Shown here: one piece after another, positions 50,179-59,116 of the stretch
Numbering within the stretch: position 1 is the stretch's first letter
Layout of the letters: every line of letters starts with the position of its first letter
Program-made: the position numbers and the translations under genes
Notes under the pieces: generated by a model
Databases searched by the model: none
What the model was told of the DNA's origin: nothing
What the model saw: only the letters and a program-made list of their open reading frames with translations
Assembly (NCBI GenBank): GCA_964236465.1
Contig: CAXSBZ010000006.1
Coordinates: 1-64,000, forward strand
DNA: 64,000 bases
Direction of reading: 5' to 3'
From: Mucilaginibacter_A sp964236465
GTDB lineage: Bacteria > Bacteroidota > Bacteroidia > Sphingobacteriales > Sphingobacteriaceae

Positions 50179-51486
50179 ATGAAAAAAACGCTACCATTTA
50201 TCCTGCTGCTAATTGTAATGGCAATTGCCCTTATATTCAGTTCTGTAAATTTAACCTCGCTCAAAAATAGTAAAATTGATACCGGCGATACGGCCTGGTT
50301 GTTGGTTTCTACGGCATTAGTTTTGGTGATGACACCAGGGCTTGCTTTTTTTTACGGCGGCATGGTGCGCAAAAAGAACATGATCTCTACGATGCTCCAG
50401 AGTTTGGCCTGCATGGGTCTGATCACTATTATCTGGATATTATTTGGTTTCAGTTTGGCTTTTGGAGAAGATTTCCATGGTATCGTTGGCAATCCGGCCA
50501 CTTATTTTTTGATGAAAGGCACACTCGGCAACAGCACCTGGAGCTTGATGCCAACCGTTCCGCTGATCTTGTTTGCCATGTTCCAGCTCAAATTTGCAGT
50601 GATCACGCCAGCTTTAATTACCGGTGCTTTTGCAGAACGAATCCGGTTCAACTCATACCTCATTTTTTTGTGCCTGTTTATCATTTTCATTTACGCACCG
50701 CTTGCACACGCTACCTGGCACCCGGATGGTATTATGTTTAAAGCCGGTGTGCTGGATTTTGCCGGCGGAACCGTTGTGCACATGTCTGCCGGCTGGGCAG
50801 CATTGGCTTCTGCTTTGTATCTCAAACAGCGCAAACAGCAGGAACATGCTCCGGCACGGATTACTTACGTGATCTTAGGGACGGGTTTACTGTGGTTTGG
50901 CTGGTTTGGTTTTAATGCCGGTTCTGCGGGTGGTGCAAATACTTTGGCTGCAACTGCATTAGCAACAACCACTACCGCTTCTGCCGCAGCAGCCATGTCA
51001 TGGATATTTTTTGATATGTCCCGGGGCAAAAAACCTTCTGCAATGGGTGCCTGTATTGGTGCTGTTGTAGGTTTGGTAGCCATAACGCCTGCTGCTGGTT
51101 ACGTTACGGTTCCGCACTCTTTGGTTATTGGTGTTGTAGCTGCGGTAGTAAGTAATTTGGTAGTGATCTGGCGGTCAAAAACCAATATTGATGATACGCT
51201 GGACGTATTTCCCTGCCATGGCGTGGGCGGAATGGTAGGTATGTTGCTCACCGGTGTTTTTGCAAATACAGCGGTAAACAGTGCTAACACAACCGGCAAC
51301 GGTCTATTTTATGGTGAAACGCACTTGTTTTTCGTTCATCTTTTAGCGTTGGTTGGCGTTTCTGTTTTTGCTTTTTTTGGTTCAATGATTTTGCTGCGGA
51401 TCACCAATACCATTGCACCGCTACGGGTTTCTGCGGATGATGAAAGTGTTGGTTTGGATCAAAGCCAACACGACGAAGAACTTTAA
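50179..51486 (+). CDS. amt: ammonium transporter
   Basis: The 435-residue channel has an N-terminal signal-like helix and eleven membrane segments. Family blocks are FFYGGMVRKKNMISTM, HPDGIMFKAGVLDFAGGT and GTGLLWFGWFGFNAGSAG, with twin-histidine pore residues in HMSAG-type and DVFPCHGVGGMVG. It moves NH4+/NH3 into the cell. The type II glutamine synthetase follows 289 bp later on the same strand, linking uptake and assimilation. No glnK (PII) gene is adjacent. Confidence 0.94.
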   Translation: MKKTLPFILLLIVMAIALIFSSVNLTSLKNSKIDTGDTAWLLVSTALVLVMTPGLAFFYGGMVRKKNMISTMLQSLACMGLITIIWILFGFSLAFGEDFHGIVGNPATYFLMKGTLGNSTWSLMPTVPLILFAMFQLKFAVITPALITGAFAERIRFNSYLIFLCLFIIFIYAPLAHATWHPDGIMFKAGVLDFAGGTVVHMSAGWAALASALYLKQRKQQEHAPARITYVILGTGLLWFGWFGFNAGSAGGANTLAATALATTTTASAAAAMSWIFFDMSRGKKPSAMGACIGAVVGLVAITPAAGYVTVPHSLVIGVVAAVVSNLVVIWRSKTNIDDTLDVFPCHGVGGMVGMLLTGVFANTAVNSANTTGNGLFYGETHLFFVHLLALVGVSVFAFFGSMILLRITNTIAPLRVSADDESVGLDQSQHDEEL

Positions 51487-51494
51487 AAAATCAG

Positions 51495-51519
51495 GTACTT
51501 CTTTTATCCCACATAATTC
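51495..51519 (-). repeat. DM25 copy, GA form, after amt
   Basis: GTACTTCTTTTATC then CCACATAATTC. Confidence 0.78.
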
Positions 51520-51585
51520 ATCAAAACCCTTCTTTTGAAATTAAAATTAATTATGAAAGAAGGGGTTTTATATTTGATGAATTGT
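51515..51585 (+). terminator. Long stem after amt
   Basis: AAAACCCTTCTTT pairs with AAAGAAGGGGTTTT, and an outer AATTCATCAAA with TTTGATGAATT, around an AT-rich loop. It may end or attenuate the amt transcript before the glutamine synthetase gene. Confidence 0.7.
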
Positions 51586-51774
51586 TGTTTTATTAAGAAT
51601 TTATTAAAAAAACAATACTATCTTATTAAAAATGATTATTTCTTTAAATAAAAACATGTTTAACAACAAGTTTCCTAAAAATGAATCTTTAAGGTGATAA
51701 AAATTTAATATATTATTATTTGCAAGTAAATTTGATTGCACAATATATTAACAAATACAAAATTTCAACACAAA

Positions 51775-52830
51775 ATGGCAGCAAAACTTGAATACATTTG
51801 GCTGGATGGCTACAAACCCACTCAAAGCCTACGCAGTAAAACCAAAATTGAAAAAAACTTCAGTGGCAAGTTAGAAGATTGCGATATGTGGAGTTTTGAC
51901 GGCTCTTCAACACAACAGGCTCCGGGCGGTTCATCCGATTGTTTGCTGAAACCTGTTTTCATCTGCAAAGACCCGGAAAGAAAAGAAGCTTATCTGGTAA
52001 TGTGCGAAGTGTTGACATCTGACGGTAAAGCGCATCCATCCAACGGCCGTGCTTTAATTGATGATGACGATAACGATTTCTGGTTCGGGTTTGAGCAGGA
52101 ATATTTTTTATGGAACCCTGAAACCAATAAACCATTAGGTTTTCCGGTAAATGGCTATCCAGCACCGCAAGGACAATATTATTGCGCTGTTGGCGCACAA
52201 AACTCTTTCGGCAGAGACATTGTTGAAGAACATTTGGATATTTGTTTGGATGCAGGCTTGAATGTAGAAGGTATCAATGCAGAAGTTGCTGCCGGCCAAT
52301 GGGAATTCCAGATTTTTGCAAAAGGTGCCAAAGAAGCGGGCGATCAGATTTGGATCGCCAGATATTTGCTGGAAAGATTAGGTGAAAAATCCGGCGTTTC
52401 GATCAACTGGCATTGCAAACCATTGGGTTCATTGGATTGGAATGGTTCCGGGATGCACGCCAACTTCTCCAACACAGCTTTGAGAACAGCCGGAAACAAG
52501 GCTGTTTACGATAAGATTTGCGAAGCTTTCCGCCCGGTTGTAAAAGAACATATTGAAGTTTATGGTGCTGATAATGAGCTGCGGTTGACCGGAAAACATG
52601 AAACTGCTTCTATTTATGACTTCAGTTACGGCATTTCTGATCGTGGTGCATCCATCCGCATCCCGCTGGCAACGGTAGAAAAAGGCTGGAACGGCTATCT
52701 GGAAGACCGCCGGCCAAACTCCGCAGCTGATCCATATAAAGTAGCTGCCCGAATTGTGAAGACAGTAAAATCTGCAGAAGGAACTTCAGCTGATCAAGTT
52801 TCCGCTTTTGTAGAATCAGAACTGGCCTAA
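51775..52830 (+). CDS. glutamine synthetase type II
   Basis: This 351-residue protein (ATG at 51775, MAAKLEYIWLDGYKPTQSLR) is the short eukaryote-like GSII. Features are MWSFDGSSTQQAPGGSSDCL, the metal ligands in FGFEQEYFLWNP, the substrate loop GQYYCAVGAQNSFGR and NGSGMHANFSN, and the final IYDFSYGISDRGASIRIP. GSII forms decamers and has no adenylylation loop. Sits downstream of amt; the pair forms an ammonium uptake/assimilation locus beside the separate type III enzyme (12435). Confidence 0.95.
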   Translation: MAAKLEYIWLDGYKPTQSLRSKTKIEKNFSGKLEDCDMWSFDGSSTQQAPGGSSDCLLKPVFICKDPERKEAYLVMCEVLTSDGKAHPSNGRALIDDDDNDFWFGFEQEYFLWNPETNKPLGFPVNGYPAPQGQYYCAVGAQNSFGRDIVEEHLDICLDAGLNVEGINAEVAAGQWEFQIFAKGAKEAGDQIWIARYLLERLGEKSGVSINWHCKPLGSLDWNGSGMHANFSNTALRTAGNKAVYDKICEAFRPVVKEHIEVYGADNELRLTGKHETASIYDFSYGISDRGASIRIPLATVEKGWNGYLEDRRPNSAADPYKVAARIVKTVKSAEGTSADQVSAFVESELA

Positions 52831-52836
52831 AACCGC

Positions 52837-52860
52837 ATACTTCTTTTATTAGTATAAAAA
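52837..52860 (-). repeat. DM25 copy, GA form, after GSII
   Basis: ATACTTCTTTTATT then AGTATAAAAA. Confidence 0.75.
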
Positions 52861-52890
52861 AGGTGCAGACGAAAGTTTGCACCTTTTTTG
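52855..52890 (+). terminator. Terminator of the GSII gene
   Basis: AAAAAAGGTGCA / TGCACCTTTTTT stem around GACGAAAGTT. Confidence 0.92.
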
Positions 52891-52926
52891 GTTTGGTATA
52901 AATTGGAACTCGGAGTTCAGATATTA

Positions 52927-53169
52927 GACTTATTTAAACTTTTAATCGATTTTTTAGGATTGAAACTTGTTTGAATTTGAAGAACAGGAGGACACATCCC
53001 TGACCCCTCTCAAGAGGGGAAGCATAGTTTGCTACCTTTCTGTCTGCTACTTTTAACCGATAAATAAGGTCTGCAAGCGATTTCCCCTCTTGAGAGGGGT
53101 CAGGGGTGTGTCCTGTTTTTTAAATTCTAAAATTCAATTTGTTAATATAAAAGATGTTTAAACAACTTC
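52927..53169. repeat. 242-bp MITE-like element, copy 2
   Basis: Ends GACTTATTTAAACTT (52927-52941) and GTTTAAACAACTTC (53156-53169); inner arms at 52990-53023 and 53082-53113 begin GGACACATCCCTGACCCC and carry the same CCCCTCTCAAGAGGGG palindrome as copy 1. The AT-rich linkers also align with copy 1. Confidence 0.85.
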
Positions 53170-53201
53170 CCTGTTTATATTTCTATCTAAACAAAATCAT
53201 G

Positions 53202-53227
53202 ATGCTTCTTTTATGCCTATAAATTTT
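53202..53227 (-). repeat. DM25 copy, GA form, intergenic
   Basis: ATGCTTCTTTTATG then CCTATAAATTTT. Confidence 0.83.
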
Positions 53228-53269
53228 GTTTTTGTAATTGATGCTTATAGAAGGAATATCAGAAAGCTT

Positions 53270-53294
53270 AAAATTCAGGTGATAAAAGAAGCAT
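53270..53294 (+). repeat. DM25 copy, GA form, intergenic
   Basis: AAAATTCAGGT then GATAAAAGAAGCAT, just after the MFS gene stop in transcription direction. Confidence 0.88.
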
Positions 53295-53324
53295 GGAAAA
53301 ATATGAAGCAAAGTTTAAACAGGC

Positions 53325-54632
53325 TTAAACTTTTAGCATTTGTTTAGCCGGGTTTACTTTTTGAATGACAAAGGCGATCAACAAAACAACGCCGCAAATA
53401 AATCCAATCACCGGTGCAGTTGTCACACTCATCCCCCAGCCCGAAACATACGCGCCGATGACATCGCAAAGGTTTACAATGGCCATATAAGTTGTAAACT
53501 GCGAACCTTCAACCCTGGCCAAACACAACGCCATCAGCACGGGCATGGCGGCAACACTAAATATCGGATCGGCCATGCTGTACAAAATCATCCCTGTTGT
53601 GCTAACCGATCTATGGACCCAAAAAGAGCCAAAACCGCTAAAAATGATAAAAAAAGTAATGATTGCCAGGACAACAATTGTTTGCAATTTTCCCGGCCCA
53701 ATCCTGTCAGCAATCATCCCTCCGCCCAGAGTAACTGCTATGGTGATTACACTTCCCCAAGTTCCCTGCAAAACAGAAAGCTGGTTGTCATCCCAGTGCA
53801 GATAGTGGATCAAATGAAAAGAATAAGAACGGATAAATATGCTCAGGCACAGATAAACAAGCGCAATCAAACCAAAAATCTGTAAGCTATTTTTTTGTAC
53901 GATGCCTTTGTACAATTGCTTGAAAAGCCATTTCAAATTTGGGTTTTCGCTTTTATTGGAATTCGTTTGTCCGTTATTTTTAAGGTTGAACGACGGCACA
54001 TAACTATCGGAGCGGTCGATTTTGGTAATATAAGTCAGCACCGTAAACAGCAATAACAACAACGACTGACAGGCAGCCGCATAAAAAAATCCAAATTGAT
54101 GCAGTAAGGTGGAAAATCCGGCAGCACCAGCGGCCACACCAAGCAACAAACCGGAACGCATAAACGCATTGATCCGCCCTTGCTCCTGTTTGGGCACGAT
54201 GGCAATGGCAGTCGCATCAACACTGGCATCCTGGATTGAAGCAAACAGGCTGTGAACGAAAAAAATTGCTGTTACAAAATGAAGTTCTTTCACCGGGTTT
54301 TTGACTAATAACAGGCACAAAGTAACCGCCAAAGCCAAAAACTGAGAAAATATAATCCAGTGTTTGCGATGGCCCATTAACGAAAACTGGTAGCGGTCAA
54401 TCAGCGCCCCCCAGATAAACTGAAATATCCAGGGAATACCAATAACGGCATCATAACTACCTACAGTTAAAGCACTTACACCTTTAGCAATCAAAAAATT
54501 TGCAATGGCGGTAAGCGCAAAACCAGCCGGAATACCCTGCATGGCATACAAGTAAAAAAATGTAAAGTACCGCAGCCGGGCACTTTGTTTGAGTACAGGA
54601 AATTGATAAAGCAAACTGGCGGGTTTTAGCAA
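53325..54632 (-). CDS. MFS transporter (AmpG-like)
   Basis: The 435-residue carrier has twelve membrane segments and the AmpG-like start YLYAMQGIPAGFALTAIANF followed by IPWIFQFIWGALIDRYQF and the conserved QDASVDATAIA in segment 4. AmpG imports muropeptides (GlcNAc-anhydroMurNAc-peptides) for wall recycling; Bacteroidota relatives are often annotated only as MFS. No recycling gene is adjacent, so the substrate is inferred with reserve. The first ATG (54632) is used. Confidence 0.85.
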   Translation of the reverse strand: MLKPASLLYQFPVLKQSARLRYFTFFYLYAMQGIPAGFALTAIANFLIAKGVSALTVGSYDAVIGIPWIFQFIWGALIDRYQFSLMGHRKHWIIFSQFLALAVTLCLLLVKNPVKELHFVTAIFFVHSLFASIQDASVDATAIAIVPKQEQGRINAFMRSGLLLGVAAGAAGFSTLLHQFGFFYAAACQSLLLLLFTVLTYITKIDRSDSYVPSFNLKNNGQTNSNKSENPNLKWLFKQLYKGIVQKNSLQIFGLIALVYLCLSIFIRSYSFHLIHYLHWDDNQLSVLQGTWGSVITIAVTLGGGMIADRIGPGKLQTIVVLAIITFFIIFSGFGSFWVHRSVSTTGMILYSMADPIFSVAAMPVLMALCLARVEGSQFTTYMAIVNLCDVIGAYVSGWGMSVTTAPVIGFICGVVLLIAFVIQKVNPAKQMLKV

Positions 54633-54711
54633 TCATCAACGTGAAGGGTAAAGTATTGTTTAACCAAGTTGAGGGAAACCTAATAAATAATTAACTTATA
54701 ATAAGGTAATA

Positions 54712-54741
54712 ATGCTGTTTTTTGGGTGATAAAAACAGTAT
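54712..54741. repeat. Palindromic DM25-like copy, AC form
   Basis: ATGCTGTTTTTTGG then GTGATAAAAACAGTAT: two AC-form ends face outward around a few bases, as at 4630. Confidence 0.7.
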
Positions 54742-54928
54742 TAACTATCAAGTAATTGCATAAAATATTGCTGTTGTTTTAATTAAGTACATAATATTTT
54801 CTGATTATAAATATTTCGATTTACTTAAAATCCTTTCTGTAGTATTGCAAAACCAATTATTAAATAAATCCGTAAACCTGGCTTGCACGGGTTTCAATTT
54901 GTGCAAGTTATTTTTTTGTGAAGGGTGA

Positions 54929-56878
54929 ATGAAATTTTTAAAATCTAACTATAGGTTGGCTGCAAAGCTATCCGGGTTATTCATAATGCTGTTTTTATCC
55001 CTGTTAAGTTTGGATAGCTTTGCCCAAACTTGCAACGGCGTGTTGGGCAGCCCTATATTGAATATAGATTTTGGCTCGGGCAAAGATTGTGGTACAGCCT
55101 TGCCAATTACAGAGAGCGAATATTTATACACTTCAACTGATGCCATTTTAAGAAGGCAATACACTATTGCCAACAGCACAGCTGGTTATTACAGCCAATG
55201 GTTTAGTGTTACAGATCACACCGGGAATGAGAACGGCTACATGATGATCATCAACTGCGATCTTCCGGACGATCAGCTTTACATCAAACCCATCAGCGGA
55301 CTTTGCCCGAATACCACTTACCAACTCTCCTCCTGGATACTTAATTTATTGAATAAAGATTTGCTGAAAGGCATCGATGTCAACCTTATTTTTTCTGTTG
55401 AGACAAGTTCTGGTACTGTCCTCAATTCCTTCAAAACAGGTGATGTTGTGTCAGGAAACGTGCCCGAATGGCGAAATTTCAACCTCTATTTCACCACCCC
55501 TGTTAAGCAAACTGATTTGGTTATCAAAATTATCAACAATGCGCCCGGCGGTGATGGAAATGATTTAGCCTTGGATGACATCAGCGTGCGGCCTTGCCAG
55601 CCTATGGTAAATACTTCTTTTATCGGGCAAAATTCGGTACGGAGTTTAAAGCTTTGCCAGGGTGATGCTGCTGATTATCAATTGGGTTCAAACATTGTGG
55701 CTAATTACCAAAACCCCGCTTACCAATGGCAGATAAACATGGATGGAACGGGCTGGAAAGATATTGCCGGAGAAACTGCAACAACCGCCAAAATACATTT
55801 TACAGCTGCGCAACCTGGCCTTTATCAATACAGATTATATACCCTACAGGAAGCAAACAAAGATTTTAAGTGTTGCCAAGTGTTTTCGGATACGCTTAGT
55901 ATTCAGGTTGATGCAAAGCCAGTGCCTTCAGCTTCCGGAAATACGCCTTTGTGCATTGGTGGCACCTTGAATTTAACGGTTGCCAGCGGCGCATCTTACC
56001 AATGGACAGGCCCTGCCGGTTTTGCTTCTTCCATCCAAAACCCAACGATAACGAATATTACTGCTGCCCAGGCCGGCGTGTATAAAGTTACACTTACCTC
56101 GGCAGCAGGATGCGTGGCCGCAGATTCTGTTAAGGTTGAGCTAAACCCGGCAACCCGTTTTGATGCCGGTGCGGATACCACAATTTGTAAAGGAAGCAGC
56201 ACAGTTTTGAACGCCAGCGGAGGCAACACCTATCTTTGGTATCCGGCTAAGGGATTATCAGATACAACCATTGCAAACCCGGTTGCCAGGCCGACGGTAA
56301 GCACCGTTTATCGGGTAAAAATCACGAATCAATTTGGCTGTACAAATTTGGATTCGGTTAAAGTTAAGGTGGCAGAAATGCCTGTTGCCGATGCCGGGCC
56401 TGATAAAAAAGTTACGGCTGGAAAAACAGTTCGCCTAAGCGGAAAAATCCGTGGCGGAAAATATAGATTTTATTGGTTGCCCACTACGTTTCTCACCGAT
56501 ACCAACACTTTGGAGCCATTGGTTACGCCCACTGCAAACATAACTTACACGCTTCATGCGGTTTCCGGTTTAGGCTGTGGCGAGTCGGTGGACTCTGTGA
56601 ACGTACAGGTTTATCAGGAGCTGACTGTGCCCAATACATTTTCTCCAAACGCTGACGGCATCAATGATACCTGGAGCATTTTGGCTTTGCAAGATTATCC
56701 TTCCAGCATTATCCAAGTCTATAATCGCTATGGAAAAGAAATTTTCAGAACAAATAGCAACAATACGCCCTGGGACGGCACATTTAACGGGCAGGCGTTG
56801 CCGATCGGAACTTATTTTTACAAAATCAGTAACAACAACAAACCGTTAAAATCTGGTTGGGTATTGATTGTGAGGTAA
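54929..56878 (+). CDS. T9SS cargo with gliding-motility-associated C-terminal domain
   Basis: The 649-residue secreted protein has a signal peptide cut after DSFA, an N-terminal jelly-roll-like domain (about 40-225) with NGYMMIINCDLPDDQLYIKP, several PKD/Ig-like repeats (DAGADTTICKGSSTVLNASG, TCxGxTLNLTVASGASYQWT) and a C-terminal sorting domain of type B: VPNTFSPNADGINDTWSI, WDGTFNGQALPIGTYFY and a final VLIVR. It is expected to be exported by type IX secretion and attached to the surface. Binding target unknown; adhesion or polysaccharide binding is likely. Confidence 0.92.
   Translation: MKFLKSNYRLAAKLSGLFIMLFLSLLSLDSFAQTCNGVLGSPILNIDFGSGKDCGTALPITESEYLYTSTDAILRRQYTIANSTAGYYSQWFSVTDHTGNENGYMMIINCDLPDDQLYIKPISGLCPNTTYQLSSWILNLLNKDLLKGIDVNLIFSVETSSGTVLNSFKTGDVVSGNVPEWRNFNLYFTTPVKQTDLVIKIINNAPGGDGNDLALDDISVRPCQPMVNTSFIGQNSVRSLKLCQGDAADYQLGSNIVANYQNPAYQWQINMDGTGWKDIAGETATTAKIHFTAAQPGLYQYRLYTLQEANKDFKCCQVFSDTLSIQVDAKPVPSASGNTPLCIGGTLNLTVASGASYQWTGPAGFASSIQNPTITNITAAQAGVYKVTLTSAAGCVAADSVKVELNPATRFDAGADTTICKGSSTVLNASGGNTYLWYPAKGLSDTTIANPVARPTVSTVYRVKITNQFGCTNLDSVKVKVAEMPVADAGPDKKVTAGKTVRLSGKIRGGKYRFYWLPTTFLTDTNTLEPLVTPTANITYTLHAVSGLGCGESVDSVNVQVYQELTVPNTFSPNADGINDTWSILALQDYPSSIIQVYNRYGKEIFRTNSNNTPWDGTFNGQALPIGTYFYKISNNNKPLKSGWVLIVR
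54986..55010 (-). repeat. DM25-like copy, AC form, in signal-peptide codons
   Basis: ATGCTGTTTTTATC then CCTGTTAAGTT, encoding MLFLSLLSL of the signal peptide. Confidence 0.55.
55611..55635 (-). repeat. DM25 copy, GA form, inside T9SS cargo gene
   Basis: ATACTTCTTTTATC then GGGCAAAATTC, encoding NTSFIGQNS at a linker between two domains. Confidence 0.8.
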
Positions 56879-56984
56879 TACAAGAAAAAAACTTATTTGA
56901 AATTATAAAATCAGGTCAATTTTAAATAATTATAAACTTTTGAAACTGACCTGAAGTAAATCTGACATACTGCTAAATCCAATC

Positions 56985-57227
56985 TTATTCTTCGTAGTTT
57001 TCGATGGTGCCGGATGAACGCATAGATGCACCGTCCGGATCCTGGCCTGCATCCCGAAGTGCGCGCCGTTGCCGCAACAAATCCCAATATTGTTCCAATT
57101 CGGCTTTAACTTTGGGCAATTCTTTCACTTCTTCATCACTCAAATTTTCTTTGCCATACAAATACTCTTCTTTCTCAGTCAGCATTTTGATATGTGCCAT
57201 CACAGCATCGTCATCCATGTTTTTCAT
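56985..57227 (-). CDS. DUF2630 family protein
   Basis: The 80-residue soluble protein (ATG at 57227) shows the DUF2630 pattern MKNMDDDAVMAHIKML, then ELEQYWDLLRQRRALRDAGQ and DPDGASMRS. The family is small, helical and of unknown function, and more usual in Actinobacteria. It is convergent with the T9SS cargo gene. An upstream TTG would add three residues. Confidence 0.8.
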   Translation of the reverse strand: MKNMDDDAVMAHIKMLTEKEEYLYGKENLSDEEVKELPKVKAELEQYWDLLRQRRALRDAGQDPDGASMRSSGTIENYEE

Positions 57228-57508
57228 TTTGATCAAAATTAATTTATTGCAATTTTACCAATTTGTAAACGAACATTTGTAAGCAAATATTCCAATACGG
57301 ATTTTACAGCTTATTTAAATTTAAACCAAAAATCAGGATACTTCTTTTATACCTGTAAATTTTGATTTGAATGATGAAGGCGTGAAGTGTAGGCATTTGA
57401 TTTTACTACAACAATGCTACAACATTTTAAGCAGAAATAAACAATGTTATGTTGTTTTATGCTGCTGTTTTAAAAACTGTTTTTGGCCAGAAAATGCGGC
57501 TTGGGCAT
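57228..57508. other. Intergenic between DUF2630 gene and tRNA-Phe terminator
   Basis: Contains one DM25 copy; nothing else is recognised. Confidence 0.5.
57339..57364 (-). repeat. DM25 copy, GA form, intergenic
   Basis: ATACTTCTTTTATA then CCTGTAAATTTT. Confidence 0.82.
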
Positions 57509-57541
57509 AAAAAAAGCCCTTTAAACACTGTTTAAAGGGCT
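57509..57541 (-). terminator. Terminator of tRNA-Phe
   Basis: On the minus strand CAGCCCTTTAAACA / TGTTTAAAGGGCT stem followed by TTTTTTT. Confidence 0.92.
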
Positions 57542-57542
57542 G

Positions 57543-57615
57543 TGGTACCAGCTGGAATCGAACCAGCGACACAAGGATTTTCAGTCCTTTGCTCTACCAA
57601 CTGAGCTATGGTACC
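57543..57615 (-). tRNA. tRNA-Phe (GAA)
   Basis: On the minus strand the acceptor stem GGTACCA / TGGTACC, D arm GCTCAGTTGGTAGAGC, anticodon loop CTGAAAA (anticodon GAA) and T arm GCTGGTTCGATTCCAGC form a standard 73-base cloverleaf with discriminator A. CCA is not encoded. Confidence 0.96.
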
Positions 57616-57630
57616 CCTGCTTGAGGGTTG

Positions 57631-57638
57631 CAAATGTA
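57631..57638 (-). promoter_or_regulatory. -7 element of the tRNA-Phe promoter
   Basis: TACATTTG on the minus strand, 15 bases before the tRNA; the -33 region lacks a clear TTG. Confidence 0.6.
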
Positions 57639-57752
57639 GCGTGATTTTTGACTTTTTAAAATTTTTTCTGAAAAAAAAGTTTTCCGGCTGCTTGTACAAA
57701 GAGAATTTCAACAAAAACACTTCAGGATTATAAACCCATTTAGCTAATTTAG

Positions 57753-57777
57753 AATTTTGTTAATGTAAAAACAGCAT
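57753..57777 (+). repeat. DM25 copy, AC form, over a start codon
   Basis: AATTTTGTTA then ATGTAAAAACAGCAT; its last AT begins the ATG (57776) of the Fe-S gene. Confidence 0.8.
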
Positions 57778-59074
57778 GGCGCAACTCATATTCTTTCTTA
57801 TTTTTCTATTTGCTGCCGGTTTGTTTACCCGGAATATACTCAAAGTCAGGCGTAATATTTTGCTGGGGCAAGCAACAAACCGTTCCGACCAACCTGCTTT
57901 GCGCTGGAAAACTATGCTTAAAGTTGCTTTAGGCCAATCCAAAATGGGTAAAAAACCCGTTGCCGCCTTGCTTCATCTACTCGTTTATGTTGGCTTTGTA
58001 ATCATCAATATTGAAGTTTTAGAGATCGCCATTGATGGTATTTTTGGCACGCACCGCATCTTTGCAGCAACTTTCGGCAGCTTGTATAACATTTTGATCG
58101 GTACTTTTGAAAGGCTTGCCTTGTTGGTCTTACTAAGTTGTATTGTGTTTTTGTTTAGAAGAAATGTGATCCGCTTAAAACGGTTTTCGGGCATGGAAAT
58201 GACCGCCTGGCCAAAATCCGATGCCAGTTACATCCTGCTGGCCGAAATCTTTTTGATGGCTGCTTTCCTGCTGATGAACGCCGCCGATCACCAGTTGCAG
58301 CTGCAAGGCAATCCGCATTATCGCATCGCCGGTGCCTTCCCCATCAGCAGTTGGTTTAGCCCGATGCTTCTTTTATCTACCCAAAATCTGATTTTGCTGG
58401 AGCGCACTTGCTGGTGGTTTCACATCATTGGCATCTTTGCGTTTCTCAATTACTTGCCTTATTCAAAGCATTTTCACATCTTGCTGGCCTTCCCGAACAC
58501 TTATTTTTCCAACTTAAACCCGCAGGGAAAAATGAACAATATGGCTTCCGTTACGCCGGAAGTAAAAGCTATGATTGATCCAACTTTTGTGCCTCCAACT
58601 ACAGAAACTATTTTAAGTTTTGGGGCGAAAGATGCCACAAACCTCAGCTGGAAAAATTTGCTGGATGCCTACACTTGCACCGAATGTGGCCGCTGCACAG
58701 CTGTTTGCCCGGCTAATCTGACCGGCAAGCTGCTTTCTCCGCGAAAAATTATGATGGATACACGTGACCGGATTACGGAAATCGGCAGAAACCTGGATCA
58801 GCATGATGCTTCTTTTACCGATGAAAAATCCTTGTTGGATACTTACATCAGCCGGGAAGAAATTTGGGCTTGTACCAGTTGCAATGCTTGTGTAGAAGCT
58901 TGTCCGGTTAATATCAATCCTTTAGAAATCATAACCGAATTGAGAAGATATGTGGTGATGGAAGAATCCAAAGCACCAAACAGTTTGAACAACATGTTTT
59001 CCAATTTAGAGAACAACGACGCGCCCTGGAAATATGCGGCCGCCGATCGTTTAAATTGGATAGAAGAAAGTTAA
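57776..59074 (+). CDS. HdrC-like membrane Fe-S oxidoreductase subunit
   Basis: The 432-residue protein has about five membrane segments in the first 230 residues, with possible heme-ligand histidines (LLHLLVYVG, WWFHIIG), like the gamma subunit of nitrate reductase fused to a ferredoxin. Two 4Fe-4S motifs follow: CTECGRCTAVCP near residue 300 and CTSCNACVEACP near 365. With the next gene it forms an HdrC/HdrB-like or lactate-utilisation-type electron-transfer complex, probably moving electrons from or to the quinone pool; the donor is unknown. MLLLSTQNL and DASFTDEKS are coded by DM25 copies. Confidence 0.88.
   Translation: MAQLIFFLIFLFAAGLFTRNILKVRRNILLGQATNRSDQPALRWKTMLKVALGQSKMGKKPVAALLHLLVYVGFVIINIEVLEIAIDGIFGTHRIFAATFGSLYNILIGTFERLALLVLLSCIVFLFRRNVIRLKRFSGMEMTAWPKSDASYILLAEIFLMAAFLLMNAADHQLQLQGNPHYRIAGAFPISSWFSPMLLLSTQNLILLERTCWWFHIIGIFAFLNYLPYSKHFHILLAFPNTYFSNLNPQGKMNNMASVTPEVKAMIDPTFVPPTTETILSFGAKDATNLSWKNLLDAYTCTECGRCTAVCPANLTGKLLSPRKIMMDTRDRITEIGRNLDQHDASFTDEKSLLDTYISREEIWACTSCNACVEACPVNINPLEIITELRRYVVMEESKAPNSLNNMFSNLENNDAPWKYAAADRLNWIEES
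58364..58388 (-). repeat. DM25 copy, GA form, inside HdrC-like gene
   Basis: ATGCTTCTTTTATC then TACCCAAAATC, encoding MLLLSTQNL between two membrane helices. Confidence 0.8.
58806..58830 (-). repeat. DM25 copy, GA form, inside HdrC-like gene
   Basis: ATGCTTCTTTTACC then GATGAAAAATC, encoding DASFTDEKS in the loop between the two Fe-S motifs. Confidence 0.75.
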
Positions 59075-59116
59075 AACTTGGATATTTTTCTAATTAAACT
59101 TTGATTGAATTTTAAA

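Noticed and set aside
57532..57720. Open frame across tRNA-Phe
   Set aside because: It is read through the tRNA and its promoter.
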